A stretch of DNA of 6,215 bases. Source: an uncultured Fretibacterium sp. GTDB lineage: Bacteria; Synergistota; Synergistia; Synergistales; Aminobacteriaceae. The notes under the pieces are model-generated. The model made no database searches and was not told the origin of the DNA. It saw only the letters and a program-made list of their open reading frames with translations. Positions 1-5,557 of the stretch are shown one piece after another. A program made the translations under genes and the position numbers. The stretch lies in the NCBI GenBank assembly GCA_937915835.1, contig CALGHA010000146.1:1-6215 (forward strand), given 5' to 3'. Position 1 is the first letter of the stretch; each line of letters starts with the position of its first letter.

Positions 1-21
1 TGCAATCCTTTTCTTCTGCAT
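1..21 (-). CDS. Start of a divergently transcribed gene, product unknown (partial, runs off the left edge)
   Basis: An ATG on the minus strand at 21-19 opens a frame reading MQKKRIA up to the window edge. A full AAGGAGG lies at 31-37, nine bases before the ATG, which is ideal spacing and the main support for a real start. A TATCAT -10-like hexamer sits further upstream at 57-52. The basic N-terminus (Lys-Lys-Arg by residue 5) would fit the n-region of a signal peptide, but seven residues do not allow a family call. The gene is head-to-head with the response regulator and shares its promoter region, so it is a candidate target of that two-component system. I infer that link from position only. 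Confidence 0.65.
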
Positions 22-30
22 TTTGTTCGA

Positions 31-37
31 CCTCCTT
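31..37 (-). promoter_or_regulatory. Shine-Dalgarno site of the divergent gene
   Basis: The minus strand reads AAGGAGG here, nine bases upstream of the ATG at 21. It matches the site in front of the LRR gene (5366-5372) and is what decides that a gene starts at the left edge. Confidence 0.7.
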
Positions 38-51
38 GTTTCAACGCTGAT

Positions 52-57
52 ATGATA
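52..57 (-). promoter_or_regulatory. Candidate -10 element for the divergent gene
   Basis: The minus strand reads TATCAT, five of six matches to the sigma-70 -10 consensus, and would start transcription around position 45, shortly before the ribosome binding site. No good -35 hexamer lies at 16-18 bp spacing. That position is occupied by the 11-bp repeat array (68-106), as in activator-dependent promoters of the Pho type, where the regulator box replaces the -35. Moderate support from sequence only. Confidence 0.4.
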
Positions 58-67
58 ACAATGAAAT

Positions 68-106
68 ATGAACTCAATGTGAAATGTTCATGAACTTTTT
101 GTGAAA
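68..106. promoter_or_regulatory. Four 11-bp-spaced direct repeats, probable response-regulator binding array
   Basis: The hexamers ATGAAC (68-73), GTGAAA (79-84), ATGAAC (90-95) and GTGAAA (101-106) start at exactly 11-bp steps and alternate, so the array is also two copies of a 22-bp unit. On the minus strand each reads KTTCAY. Eleven-base direct repeats are the known layout for tandem head-to-tail binding by PhoB/OmpR-family regulators, and the minus-strand core resembles the GTTCA core of actinobacterial PHO boxes. The array sits between two divergent starts, with -10-like hexamers about 10-14 bp beyond each end, so it could serve both directions. The spacing is observed. The identity of the binding protein is inferred from the adjacent regulator gene. 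Confidence 0.6.
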
Positions 107-125
107 GCTAAAATCTTCATATGCT
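97..125 (+). promoter_or_regulatory. Candidate promoter of the two-component operon
   Basis: TATGCT at 120-125 is a plausible -10 (four of six). Its -35 position, 97-102 (TTTTGT), is weak and overlaps the last 11-bp repeat, which suggests an activator-assisted promoter. Transcription would begin near 132, leaving a short leader before the AAAGGAG site at 149-155. Position and weak -35 are seen; activation is inferred. Confidence 0.4.
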
Positions 126-168
126 AAACTTGACGAATTAATCATCACAAAGGAGAAATTATTTACCC

Positions 169-861
169 ATGAAAATTTTAATCGTCGAAGATGAACAAGC
201 TATCGCCGAAGTCGTGAGTGCTTATGCTAAACGTGACGGCTATGAGATTATTATTGCTCAGGACGGCTTGAGTGCTTTAGAAATTTTTGAACGTGATACT
301 ATTGATTTAATAATTCTCGACTTAATGCTCCCGAAATTGTCCGGTGAAGAAGTCTGCAGAAGAATACGCGAGAAATCCTCAGTCCCGATAATTATGCTCA
401 CGGCAAAAACTAGTGAAGCTGATGTTGTCGACGGCTTAGACTTAGGGGCAAATGATTACGTCGCAAAACCTTTCAGCCCTCGTGTGTTGATGGCGAGAAT
501 ACGTGCAAACTTACGGAACAAAGAGACACGAGACAACTTAGCTTCGGGATTATGTGCCAACGGAAGAATTGAGATTGACCCGGAACGTGTAGAAATTCGC
601 AAGGACGGTAAAGTAATCCCCATGACGAAAAGCGAGTTCCTGATATTCTCGACGCTGGCATCCCGGCCAATTCGTACATGGTCAAGAGAAGAGATTATCC
701 GTGCGGCACTCGGCGATGACTTCGACGGCTTCGACAGGACAATTGACACTTACATTAAGAATTTGCGTAAGAAATTGGCCGAACCTGAACACGAAAACGG
801 CTGGATAAAAACTATTTACGGATTTGGCTATAGATTTGATGACGATGAAGAAAAAAGCTAG
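169..861 (+). CDS. OmpR/PhoB-family two-component response regulator
   Basis: This 230-residue protein is a DNA-binding transcription regulator switched by aspartate phosphorylation. The receiver domain covers about residues 1-120: acidic pocket Glu7-Asp8 in ILIVEDE, phosphoacceptor Asp51 in ILDLMLP, switch Thr78 in MLTAK, Tyr97 and the conserved Lys100 in DYVAKPF. The C-terminal winged helix (about 130-226) has the family's MTKSEFLIF, DRTIDTYIKNLRKKL and the closing wing IKTIYGFGYRF. Length is normal. The start follows AAAGGAG at 149-155, 13 bases before the ATG, a slightly long gap, but the receiver begins immediately at MKILIVEDE. The gene overlaps the kinase start downstream, so the two are a cognate pair. 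The 11-bp repeat array upstream suggests autoregulation. The signal sensed cannot be told from the sequence. Confidence 0.95.
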   Translation: MKILIVEDEQAIAEVVSAYAKRDGYEIIIAQDGLSALEIFERDTIDLIILDLMLPKLSGEEVCRRIREKSSVPIIMLTAKTSEADVVDGLDLGANDYVAKPFSPRVLMARIRANLRNKETRDNLASGLCANGRIEIDPERVEIRKDGKVIPMTKSEFLIFSTLASRPIRTWSREEIIRAALGDDFDGFDRTIDTYIKNLRKKLAEPEHENGWIKTIYGFGYRFDDDEEKS

Positions 862-2233
862 TTCACTTCGCTCGCAATTCCTGAAGCTCTATGTTTTATT
901 GGCAATCTTAAGCGGAATTGTCGTACCGGCTTTAAGCACTTGGCTCAGCATAAAAGCGTTCGGAGCTTTGATAATCCAACGAAGGCAGGAAGATATTAAC
1001 AACCTCGCTGAAGCTTTGACAACATTATACAATGAAGAAGGCGGAATTTGGAAACGTCGGCGAGTAATGGACATTCTTCATCCTGCGCCGCAATGGGGAA
1101 ATATGCGAATATCTTTAATCGACGCTAACGAACGGGAAATTTTCACGTTAAGGCCTCTTCAACAAGCTAATCATAGGGGCGGACATTCTGAGCCTGAGGA
1201 TAATAAACTTGACAAATCCGAATATGAATTTACGACATTGAAACTTGGCAGTAAACCAAATATCGGCAGACTTGAGATTGCCCGACAACTTCCACCGAAT
1301 ATTTTTTCGTCCTCATTCATGAGATATTTGACCCGTTACACTTTAGCCGGAGCCGTCGTAATGATATTGATTGCGTGTGGAATTGGCTTCTTTGTCGCAG
1401 GGAAATTGAGCCGTCCGGTCATTAACGCGATCGAACGAACTCGGAAAATCAGTAAGAGGAATTATGAGCCTGAAGATATTTCGGAGCTTTCAGGAGTTCA
1501 GGAACTCGACGAGTTGACACAAAGCGTTGAAGATTTAGGCCGTTCATTATCGAGACAAGAGGAATTACGCCGGCGATTGATGATTGACATTGCTCACGAA
1601 CTCAGAACGCCGTTGACGGTGACACGAACTCAGATTGAAGCGATTGCTGACGGAGTACTTGAGCCGACACCTGAGAGATTAAATTTGTGCGTGAACGAAA
1701 TGCAGAGATTAGGGGGATTAATCGCGAACGTTGAAGCGTTATCGAGGCTTGAGGGTGAAACTTTAGCGATCAAGAAAGAGAAGACGGACATGAAAAGTTT
1801 TCTTGAGCCTGTATTAGAGACTTTCCGGCCAATTTTCGAGAAGTCCGGGATAAATTTTTCACACGAGCTTGACGGGAATATTTATTGCGAGATTGACCGT
1901 GAGAATTTCAGGCATGTAATCGATAATTTGCTCTCGAATGCTCAGCGTTACACGGATAAAAATGGGAATGTCAACGTAAAACTTCATCGTGAGAATAATT
2001 CTGCCATAATCGAAGTTCAAGATACGGGCATCGGAATATCCGAAAAGGACTTGCCGAATATTTTCGAGAGATTTTACCGCACTGATGAATCCCGAACACG
2101 AGTTACAGGAGGAAGCGGGGTAGGGCTTGCGATTGTTAAGGCGGCTGTTGAAGCTCACGGCGGGAAAATTTCAGCGAAAAGCGTAAAAGGTGAAGGAAGC
2201 TGTTTTGTGATAACTTTGCAAATGCTAGTGTGA
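839..2233 (+). CDS. BaeS-like transmembrane sensor histidine kinase
   Basis: This membrane kinase should phosphorylate the regulator encoded just upstream. Counting from ATG 839 (464 residues): a basic N-terminus, a first membrane segment at about 17-40, an extracytoplasmic sensor of about 125 residues, a second membrane segment at about 167-188, a HAMP linker to about 238, then HisKA with H-box IAHELRTPL (His253), N-box around Asn363 and Asn367, G1 box DTGIGIS (from Asp395), an F-box in IFERFYR and G2 box GGSGVGLA (424-431). All catalytic motifs are intact. The post-H-box stretch (TQIEAIADGV) resembles BaeS-type kinases. The sensor region has no recognised fold. Start choice is uncertain: ATG 839 and ATG 845 are both in frame with no strong Shine-Dalgarno, and either overlaps the regulator's stop by about 20 bases, which suggests translational coupling. 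Confidence 0.93.
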   Translation: MTMKKKASSLRSQFLKLYVLLAILSGIVVPALSTWLSIKAFGALIIQRRQEDINNLAEALTTLYNEEGGIWKRRRVMDILHPAPQWGNMRISLIDANEREIFTLRPLQQANHRGGHSEPEDNKLDKSEYEFTTLKLGSKPNIGRLEIARQLPPNIFSSSFMRYLTRYTLAGAVVMILIACGIGFFVAGKLSRPVINAIERTRKISKRNYEPEDISELSGVQELDELTQSVEDLGRSLSRQEELRRRLMIDIAHELRTPLTVTRTQIEAIADGVLEPTPERLNLCVNEMQRLGGLIANVEALSRLEGETLAIKKEKTDMKSFLEPVLETFRPIFEKSGINFSHELDGNIYCEIDRENFRHVIDNLLSNAQRYTDKNGNVNVKLHRENNSAIIEVQDTGIGISEKDLPNIFERFYRTDESRTRVTGGSGVGLAIVKAAVEAHGGKISAKSVKGEGSCFVITLQMLV

Positions 2234-2282
2234 TATACTTCAAAAAATATATTGACCAGCCATAAAATTTAAATTAGGGAGC

Positions 2283-3374
2283 GTGTTCTTCAAGTTGAAT
2301 GAAATCATGCCGCTTTTACATATAGGGAAATATACGCCTAAATACCCGTTAATTCAGGGAGGAATGGGAGTTGACATTTCAGGGCCGAACTTAGCAGGAA
2401 ATGTTGCCAAATATGGAGCAATCGGCACAATCGCGAGCGTTGGAATTTGTCATAAATCGCCGTTATTTTCACCTGAGAAGCATAATTACTTTGACATTAA
2501 CGAAATTGTTCTGAAAGAGTGTGTTACTCAAGCTAAAGAGATTGCCGGACCTGAGGGAATAATCGCTGTGAATTGCATGGTAGCTTTGACGGATTATGAC
2601 AGACAAGTTCGGGCAGCTGCGGAGGGCGGCGCGCATATAATAATTTCCGGAGCAGGACTGCCCTTGAGATTGCCGGATTACGTGAAGGATTTTCCGGATG
2701 TTGCACTTGTTCCGATTGTGAGTTCAGCGAAGGCAGCAAGTTTGATTACGAGACACTGGGAGAAAAAGTATAAGCGTTTGCCTGATGCATTCGTCGTTGA
2801 AGAGCCAGCGACAGCCGGAGGACATTTAGGAGCTATGACGATTGAACAGGTTTATGATCCAGCGTTAAGGCTTGAAGTTGCATTGCCTGATGTCGTGCGT
2901 TATGTCAAGGAAGAAATGAAGAGTGATATTCCCGTAATAGCGGCCGGAGGAATTTGGGACAAAAAAGATTTACAGCGTGTATTTGCGCTCGGAGCTTCGG
3001 GCGTTCAGATGGGAACAAGATTTGCTTGCACTGTTGAAGGCGACGCTTCGGACAGATTTAAACAGGCTTATATCGACGCAAAGGAAGAAGACGTTGTGTT
3101 AATTCACAGCCCGGCAGGACTTCCAGGACGAGCGATAAAGAACCCGTTTGTTGCGAAATATCTTGAAGGAGAAGTTGAGAGTAAGCCGTGTTTTGCGAAT
3201 TGTCTATCACATTGCCGGTATCGAAAGACGCGAGAAACTTTCTGTATTGCGGCGGCTCTTGTTGACGCTCAAGTTGGGAATTGGGAGACGGGATTATTCT
3301 TCTGCGGCTCAAACGTCGTGAAAGTAAATAAAGTTGAACGTGTCGAGGATATAATTCACGAACTGTTCGAGTAA
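2283..3374 (+). CDS. Nitronate monooxygenase / 2-nitropropane dioxygenase family FMN protein
   Basis: A TIM-barrel flavoprotein of 363 residues if the GTG start is used. Family members oxidise alkyl nitronates using FMN and O2; FabK enoyl-ACP reductases share the fold. Visible motifs: PLIQGGMGV (22-30) at the first strand, VNCMVAL, ISGAGLP, EEPATAGGHLG with the catalytic-type His181, AAGGIWD and GVQMGTRF for FMN phosphate binding. The C-terminal segment carries Cys303, 307, 311, 321 and 341 in a CxxxCxxxC...FC...FCG pattern, like a subgroup from anaerobes; its role is unclear. In an anaerobe a true monooxygenase reaction is doubtful, so the physiological substrate is open. The start is uncertain: AGGGAG at 2276-2281 lies only one base before GTG 2283; TTG 2295 (13-base gap) or ATG 2307, beginning MPLLHIGKY, are alternatives. 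It follows the kinase by 49 bp with no terminator seen. Confidence 0.88.
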   Translation: MFFKLNEIMPLLHIGKYTPKYPLIQGGMGVDISGPNLAGNVAKYGAIGTIASVGICHKSPLFSPEKHNYFDINEIVLKECVTQAKEIAGPEGIIAVNCMVALTDYDRQVRAAAEGGAHIIISGAGLPLRLPDYVKDFPDVALVPIVSSAKAASLITRHWEKKYKRLPDAFVVEEPATAGGHLGAMTIEQVYDPALRLEVALPDVVRYVKEEMKSDIPVIAAGGIWDKKDLQRVFALGASGVQMGTRFACTVEGDASDRFKQAYIDAKEEDVVLIHSPAGLPGRAIKNPFVAKYLEGEVESKPCFANCLSHCRYRKTRETFCIAAALVDAQVGNWETGLFFCGSNVVKVNKVERVEDIIHELFE

Positions 3375-3423
3375 AAATTTTCGGGCGAAAAAATAGAACG
3401 TGTTATATTATTGCGTTTGCGTA

Positions 3424-3465
3424 AAAAAATTTCCCCTTGCTCACGAACGAACAGGGGGATTTTAT
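3424..3465. terminator. Bidirectional rho-independent terminator between convergent genes
   Basis: The arms CCCCTTG (3433-3439) and CAGGGGG (3452-3458) form a seven-pair stem, with one G-T wobble, around a 12-base loop. On the minus strand the stem is followed by AAA and seven T (3432-3423), a good terminator for the LRR gene. On the plus strand it is followed by ATTTTATT, a weaker tail for the nitronate monooxygenase. The 97-bp gap between the two converging stops is largely occupied by this element. Confidence 0.8.
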
Positions 3466-3471
3466 TATGCC

Positions 3472-5355
3472 TTAACGTTTACGCAAAAATTTCACTAAGA
3501 TTATTCCGAATGCCGCAAAACTTAAGCCGGAATTACAGCCTCCATGTCCTCCGCCGCCTCCGATAGGGATAACATCGCCGGATTTTATAAGAGTAACGTT
3601 CATGACTTTTGCGATGTCAGCTGAGCCGGTATAGCCGAGATTATAAGCGTAAACAAAGCGTGAAGGACTTGAAGCGAAAAGTGCCGTGTCGTCGCCTTTA
3701 GTAAAACGGGAATTTATAGTGTTCCCGTTATCGTCATAAGCTCTTACGCTCTCAATTCTTAAAAAGTTTTCGCCGACGTAATCCTTAAGATTAACCTGAT
3801 ACGGATATGAAGATTTGACTGAAGCTGTTACGGTTAAGCTGGGAATTTCTTTAGTGTCGCATGATAAATCCGTGATTAATGGGTTATGGCTTAAGTCCAA
3901 AGTCAAGAGGTTATTGCTATGGCATCGCAATATAGTTAGAGCCGTGTTTGCGCTGAGGTCTAATTTCTTGAGAACGTTGCTGCGGCATCGTAAATCTGTA
4001 AGTTCTGTATTCTTGCTGACATCTAAAACGGTAAGCCTGCTCTCATTGCAGTATAGTCTCTTTAAGGCAGAATTTTTGCTTACGTCTATGCTTTCAATTT
4101 TATTCAGGTAGAGATTTAATTGTTCCAGACGCGGAAGGCCGCTCACATCAATAGTCGTCAAAAGGTTACCGCCTACATCAAGATACGTGAGCTTTGGATT
4201 GTTGCTAACGTCAATTTTTGTAATTTGGTTAGTGAGGTCTGAACTGCGAGGCTCATAGCCTACTCCAAGTTCGAGATATTCAAGCTCAGTATTCTTAGAC
4301 ACGTCAATTTCTGATAATCTGCAGTCATAAAGCTCAAGATGTTTCAAAGCCAAGTTATGCGACACGTCAATTGTTCGGATGTCATTCTTTCCGCAGTTTA
4401 AGTAACGAAGGCCGGATATTCTGCTGACATCGATATTTAATCGTGACCAATTATCTGCACAGTCAAGGCTCACCAAAGAAGTACAGCTCGATAAATCTAA
4501 AGCTGAGATAGAGTTACGCTCACAATTTAATTCTTTCATGTTAGTATTATTGCCTAAAGTTAAAGAAGTTAATTGATTATCGTAGCAAGTTAATCGTTCA
4601 AGTTTTGTGCAGTTGGTTACGTTAATTCCCGTAAATTTATTACTGCCCGCAACAATCTCGACGAGTTCCGTACGGTTGCTGACATCCAGAACTCCCGTGA
4701 ACTGATTATTCCTGCAATTAATGCGTTCCAGAGCATAACAGCCGTCAATATTCAATGACGTAAAATTATTCAAGCGGCAGTGTATATCCGTGAGATTTCT
4801 TCTGTTACTGAGGTCTAATGAGCCGGAAATGTTATTTTCTTTGCAGTCGATGTTCACAAGAGCGTAACAGCCGGTAATATTTATAGAAGTCAGGTTATTG
4901 TTGTTGCAGATAAAATATCGTAATGCACTTCGCCCACTCACATCAAGCGCACCGACTAAGCTATTGTTTTCACAATGCAAGTCTTCAATCGCCATGCATC
5001 CTGTGAGATTAATACGCTCAAGATTGTTGTGATCGCATTTAATGTATTTAAGTTGGGGAGAATTGCTGAGGTCAAGAGTTCCCGTTAAATTATTATTGGA
5101 ACAGAAAAGGCTAGTCAACTCAGTGAAATATTCTATTCCCTTCAAGGATGATATGCCGTTACCGTCTAAGGATATTTCAGTAACGCCAAATATTTCCCTA
5201 TAGTTCAAAATTTCATTATTATCGCCGTCGAAATTCTCTCTGACATATTCACGAAAAGTTTCATCCGGGAAGTTCACGGCATTAATCGCAACAGCACAGA
5301 ACGCCGCAGAACTCATTAAACACACGAAAAGTAAACTTACAAGAATTTTCTTCAT
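3472..5355 (-). CDS. Secreted cysteine-bearing leucine-rich-repeat surface protein with Synerg-CTERM tail
   Basis: The protein has 627 residues. In order: a signal peptide (MKKILVSLLFVCLMSSAAF, cleavage near 20-26); a short module with INAVNFPDETFREYV and an EF-hand-like loop (Asp43, Asp45, Asn47, Glu54); then about twenty 21-23-residue leucine-rich repeats (about 55-505) of the form LxxLDLSxNxxLxxLxCxxN; a beta-rich stalk (about 505-595); and a C-terminal Gly run, GGCNSG, hydrophobic helix and KFLRKR, matching the Synerg-CTERM sorting-signal layout. It is probably exported and attached to or processed at the envelope. LRRs usually mediate protein binding, so adhesion or recognition is likely, but the ligand is unknown. 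The ATG is preceded by AAGGAGG (5366-5372) ten bases upstream. An unusual leader lies before it. Transcription ends at the hairpin at 3424-3465. Confidence 0.9.
   Translation of the reverse strand: MKKILVSLLFVCLMSSAAFCAVAINAVNFPDETFREYVRENFDGDNNEILNYREIFGVTEISLDGNGISSLKGIEYFTELTSLFCSNNNLTGTLDLSNSPQLKYIKCDHNNLERINLTGCMAIEDLHCENNSLVGALDVSGRSALRYFICNNNNLTSINITGCYALVNIDCKENNISGSLDLSNRRNLTDIHCRLNNFTSLNIDGCYALERINCRNNQFTGVLDVSNRTELVEIVAGSNKFTGINVTNCTKLERLTCYDNQLTSLTLGNNTNMKELNCERNSISALDLSSCTSLVSLDCADNWSRLNIDVSRISGLRYLNCGKNDIRTIDVSHNLALKHLELYDCRLSEIDVSKNTELEYLELGVGYEPRSSDLTNQITKIDVSNNPKLTYLDVGGNLLTTIDVSGLPRLEQLNLYLNKIESIDVSKNSALKRLYCNESRLTVLDVSKNTELTDLRCRSNVLKKLDLSANTALTILRCHSNNLLTLDLSHNPLITDLSCDTKEIPSLTVTASVKSSYPYQVNLKDYVGENFLRIESVRAYDDNGNTINSRFTKGDDTALFASSPSRFVYAYNLGYTGSADIAKVMNVTLIKSGDVIPIGGGGGHGGCNSGLSFAAFGIILVKFLRKR
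3475..3561 (-). other. Synerg-CTERM-like C-terminal sorting signal of the LRR protein
   Basis: Residues 599-627 comprise a Gly-rich run, the Cys at 607 in GGCNSG, a hydrophobic stretch (LSFAAFGIILV) and the basic end KFLRKR. This order of Gly-Cys motif, membrane helix and positive tail is that of Synerg-CTERM, a signal known from Synergistetes exported proteins. It is the strongest taxonomic marker in the window. The call is from recognition of the motif; no profile search was run. Confidence 0.75.
4573..5088 (-). repeat. Alternating two-type LRR repeat block within the LRR gene
   Basis: Residues 90-261 consist of alternating 22- and 21-residue repeats. Type A reads like LTGTLDLSNxxxLxxIxC and type B like LTSINITGCYALxxIxC. 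The order A-B-A-B-A-B-A-B holds for four pairs, so the unit that multiplied was the 43-residue pair (about 129 bases). After residue 262 the repeats become the simpler IDVSxNxxLxxL type. This pattern shows growth by unequal exchange of a pair of repeats. Confidence 0.7.
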
Positions 5356-5380
5356 AGCTTCAATTCCTCCTTAAGTCTCA

Positions 5381-5427
5381 CAAAAATTCTTTCCTTAACA
5401 CTTAATAAACGTTTAAGAAAAATTTTG
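5381..5427 (-). other. AU-rich hairpin in the leader of the LRR gene
   Basis: On the minus strand CAAAATTTTTCTTAA (5427-5413) can pair with TTAAGGAAAGAATTTTTG (5398-5381), giving about 15 pairs with one wobble and two small bulges around a 14-base loop. It ends nine bases before the AAGGAGG of the LRR gene. It lacks the GC-rich stem of an intrinsic terminator. It may affect ribosome access or mRNA stability; pairing was worked out by eye and the AT-rich context makes chance pairing possible. Confidence 0.35.
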
Positions 5428-5453
5428 CTGCTCAAGTTGGAACTAAATGATTG

Positions 5454-5468
5454 CGTAAATTACTTACG
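5454..5468. repeat. Inverted repeat CGTAA-N5-TTACG overlapping the end of the G/C tract
   Basis: CGTAA (5454-5458) and TTACG (5464-5468) are perfect five-base arms around five bases. The last base is the first G of the ten-G run. A second interrupted palindrome, GGTAATTTTACC, lies on the other side at 5476-5487. Either could be a small RNA hairpin or an operator; each is short enough to occur by chance. Confidence 0.3.
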
Positions 5469-5492
5469 GGGGGGGGGTAATTTTACCGTCAT
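5460..5492 (-). CDS. Possible ten-codon leader peptide MTVKLPPPRK upstream of the LRR gene
   Basis: ATG at 5492-5490 opens a frame ending at TAA 5462-5460. GAGGAG (5509-5504) lies 11 bases before it, a usable but slightly long Shine-Dalgarno spacing. The frame sits inside the predicted leader of the LRR transcript, about 30 bases after the predicted transcription start. Its Pro-Pro-Pro comes from a run of ten C; consecutive prolines are known to stall ribosomes without EF-P. Loss of one C would change it to a 19-residue frame reading on to Pro-Thr before TGA; gain of one C would end it at a fourth Pro. I cannot show that it is translated, and no family is expected for a peptide this short. 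Confidence 0.35.
   Translation of the reverse strand: MTVKLPPPRK
5468..5477. repeat. Homopolymer of ten G (ten C on the coding sense of the LRR leader)
   Basis: An uninterrupted run of ten G in an otherwise AT-rich intergenic stretch, 112 bases upstream of the LRR start. Runs of this length are known slipped-strand hot spots in phase-variable surface genes of other bacteria. Here it lies in the leader, inside a small open frame, rather than in the main gene. An error in run length from sequencing is possible. Confidence 0.9.
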
Positions 5493-5528
5493 AAAGTCTT
5501 CAACTCCTCACGTGTAAAAATTTTTAGA

Positions 5529-5557
5529 ATGCTATCACGAAACTTTTTAAGCGTCAA
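5529..5557 (-). promoter_or_regulatory. Probable sigma-70-type promoter for the LRR gene
   Basis: On the minus strand TTGACG (5557-5552) is a five-of-six -35 and TAGCAT (5534-5529) a four-of-six -10, separated by exactly 17 bases and with TG one base before the -10 (extended -10). The -35 overlaps the TGA stop of the upstream small gene. The start of transcription would be near 5522, giving a leader of roughly 167 bases before the LRR ATG. No terminator was seen after the upstream gene, so read-through from recX is also possible. Confidence 0.55.

Noticed and set aside
456..749. Minus-strand open frames inside the response regulator, kinase and nitronate monooxygenase genes
   Set aside because: They lie entirely within well-supported genes with intact family motifs and have no start signals or recognisable products.
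824..838. TTG at 824 as the kinase start
   Set aside because: It is a weak start codon with no Shine-Dalgarno and a deeper overlap with the regulator. ATG 839 and 845 lie just downstream before the basic N-terminus.
2252..2282. TTGACC as a -35 of a separate promoter for the nitronate monooxygenase
   Set aside because: No acceptable -10 lies 16-18 bases downstream before the start codon.
3378..3391. Palindrome TTTTCGGGCGAAAA after the nitronate monooxygenase stop
   Set aside because: A six-base stem with an impossibly short loop, or five pairs with a four-base loop, mostly A-T. It could be a backup terminator for the minus strand, since T residues follow there, but the hairpin at 3433-3458 is far better.
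3815..4111. 98-codon plus-strand open frame inside the LRR gene
   Set aside because: It mirrors the repetitive LRR sequence on the opposite strand, lacks a ribosome binding site and shows no domain.
4573..5355. Repeat-rich stretch as a CRISPR array
   Set aside because: The repeats are degenerate, in frame and encode leucine-rich repeats. There are no identical repeats with unique spacers.
5290..5355. Lipoprotein signal in the LRR protein (Cys20)
   Set aside because: The residues before Cys20 (AAF) do not fit a lipobox, so a standard signal peptide is more likely.
5406..5415. Palindrome TAAACGTTTA as an operator
   Set aside because: A perfect ten-base palindrome, but AT-rich, single-copy and within the loop region of a leader hairpin. 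There is nothing to tie it to a regulator.
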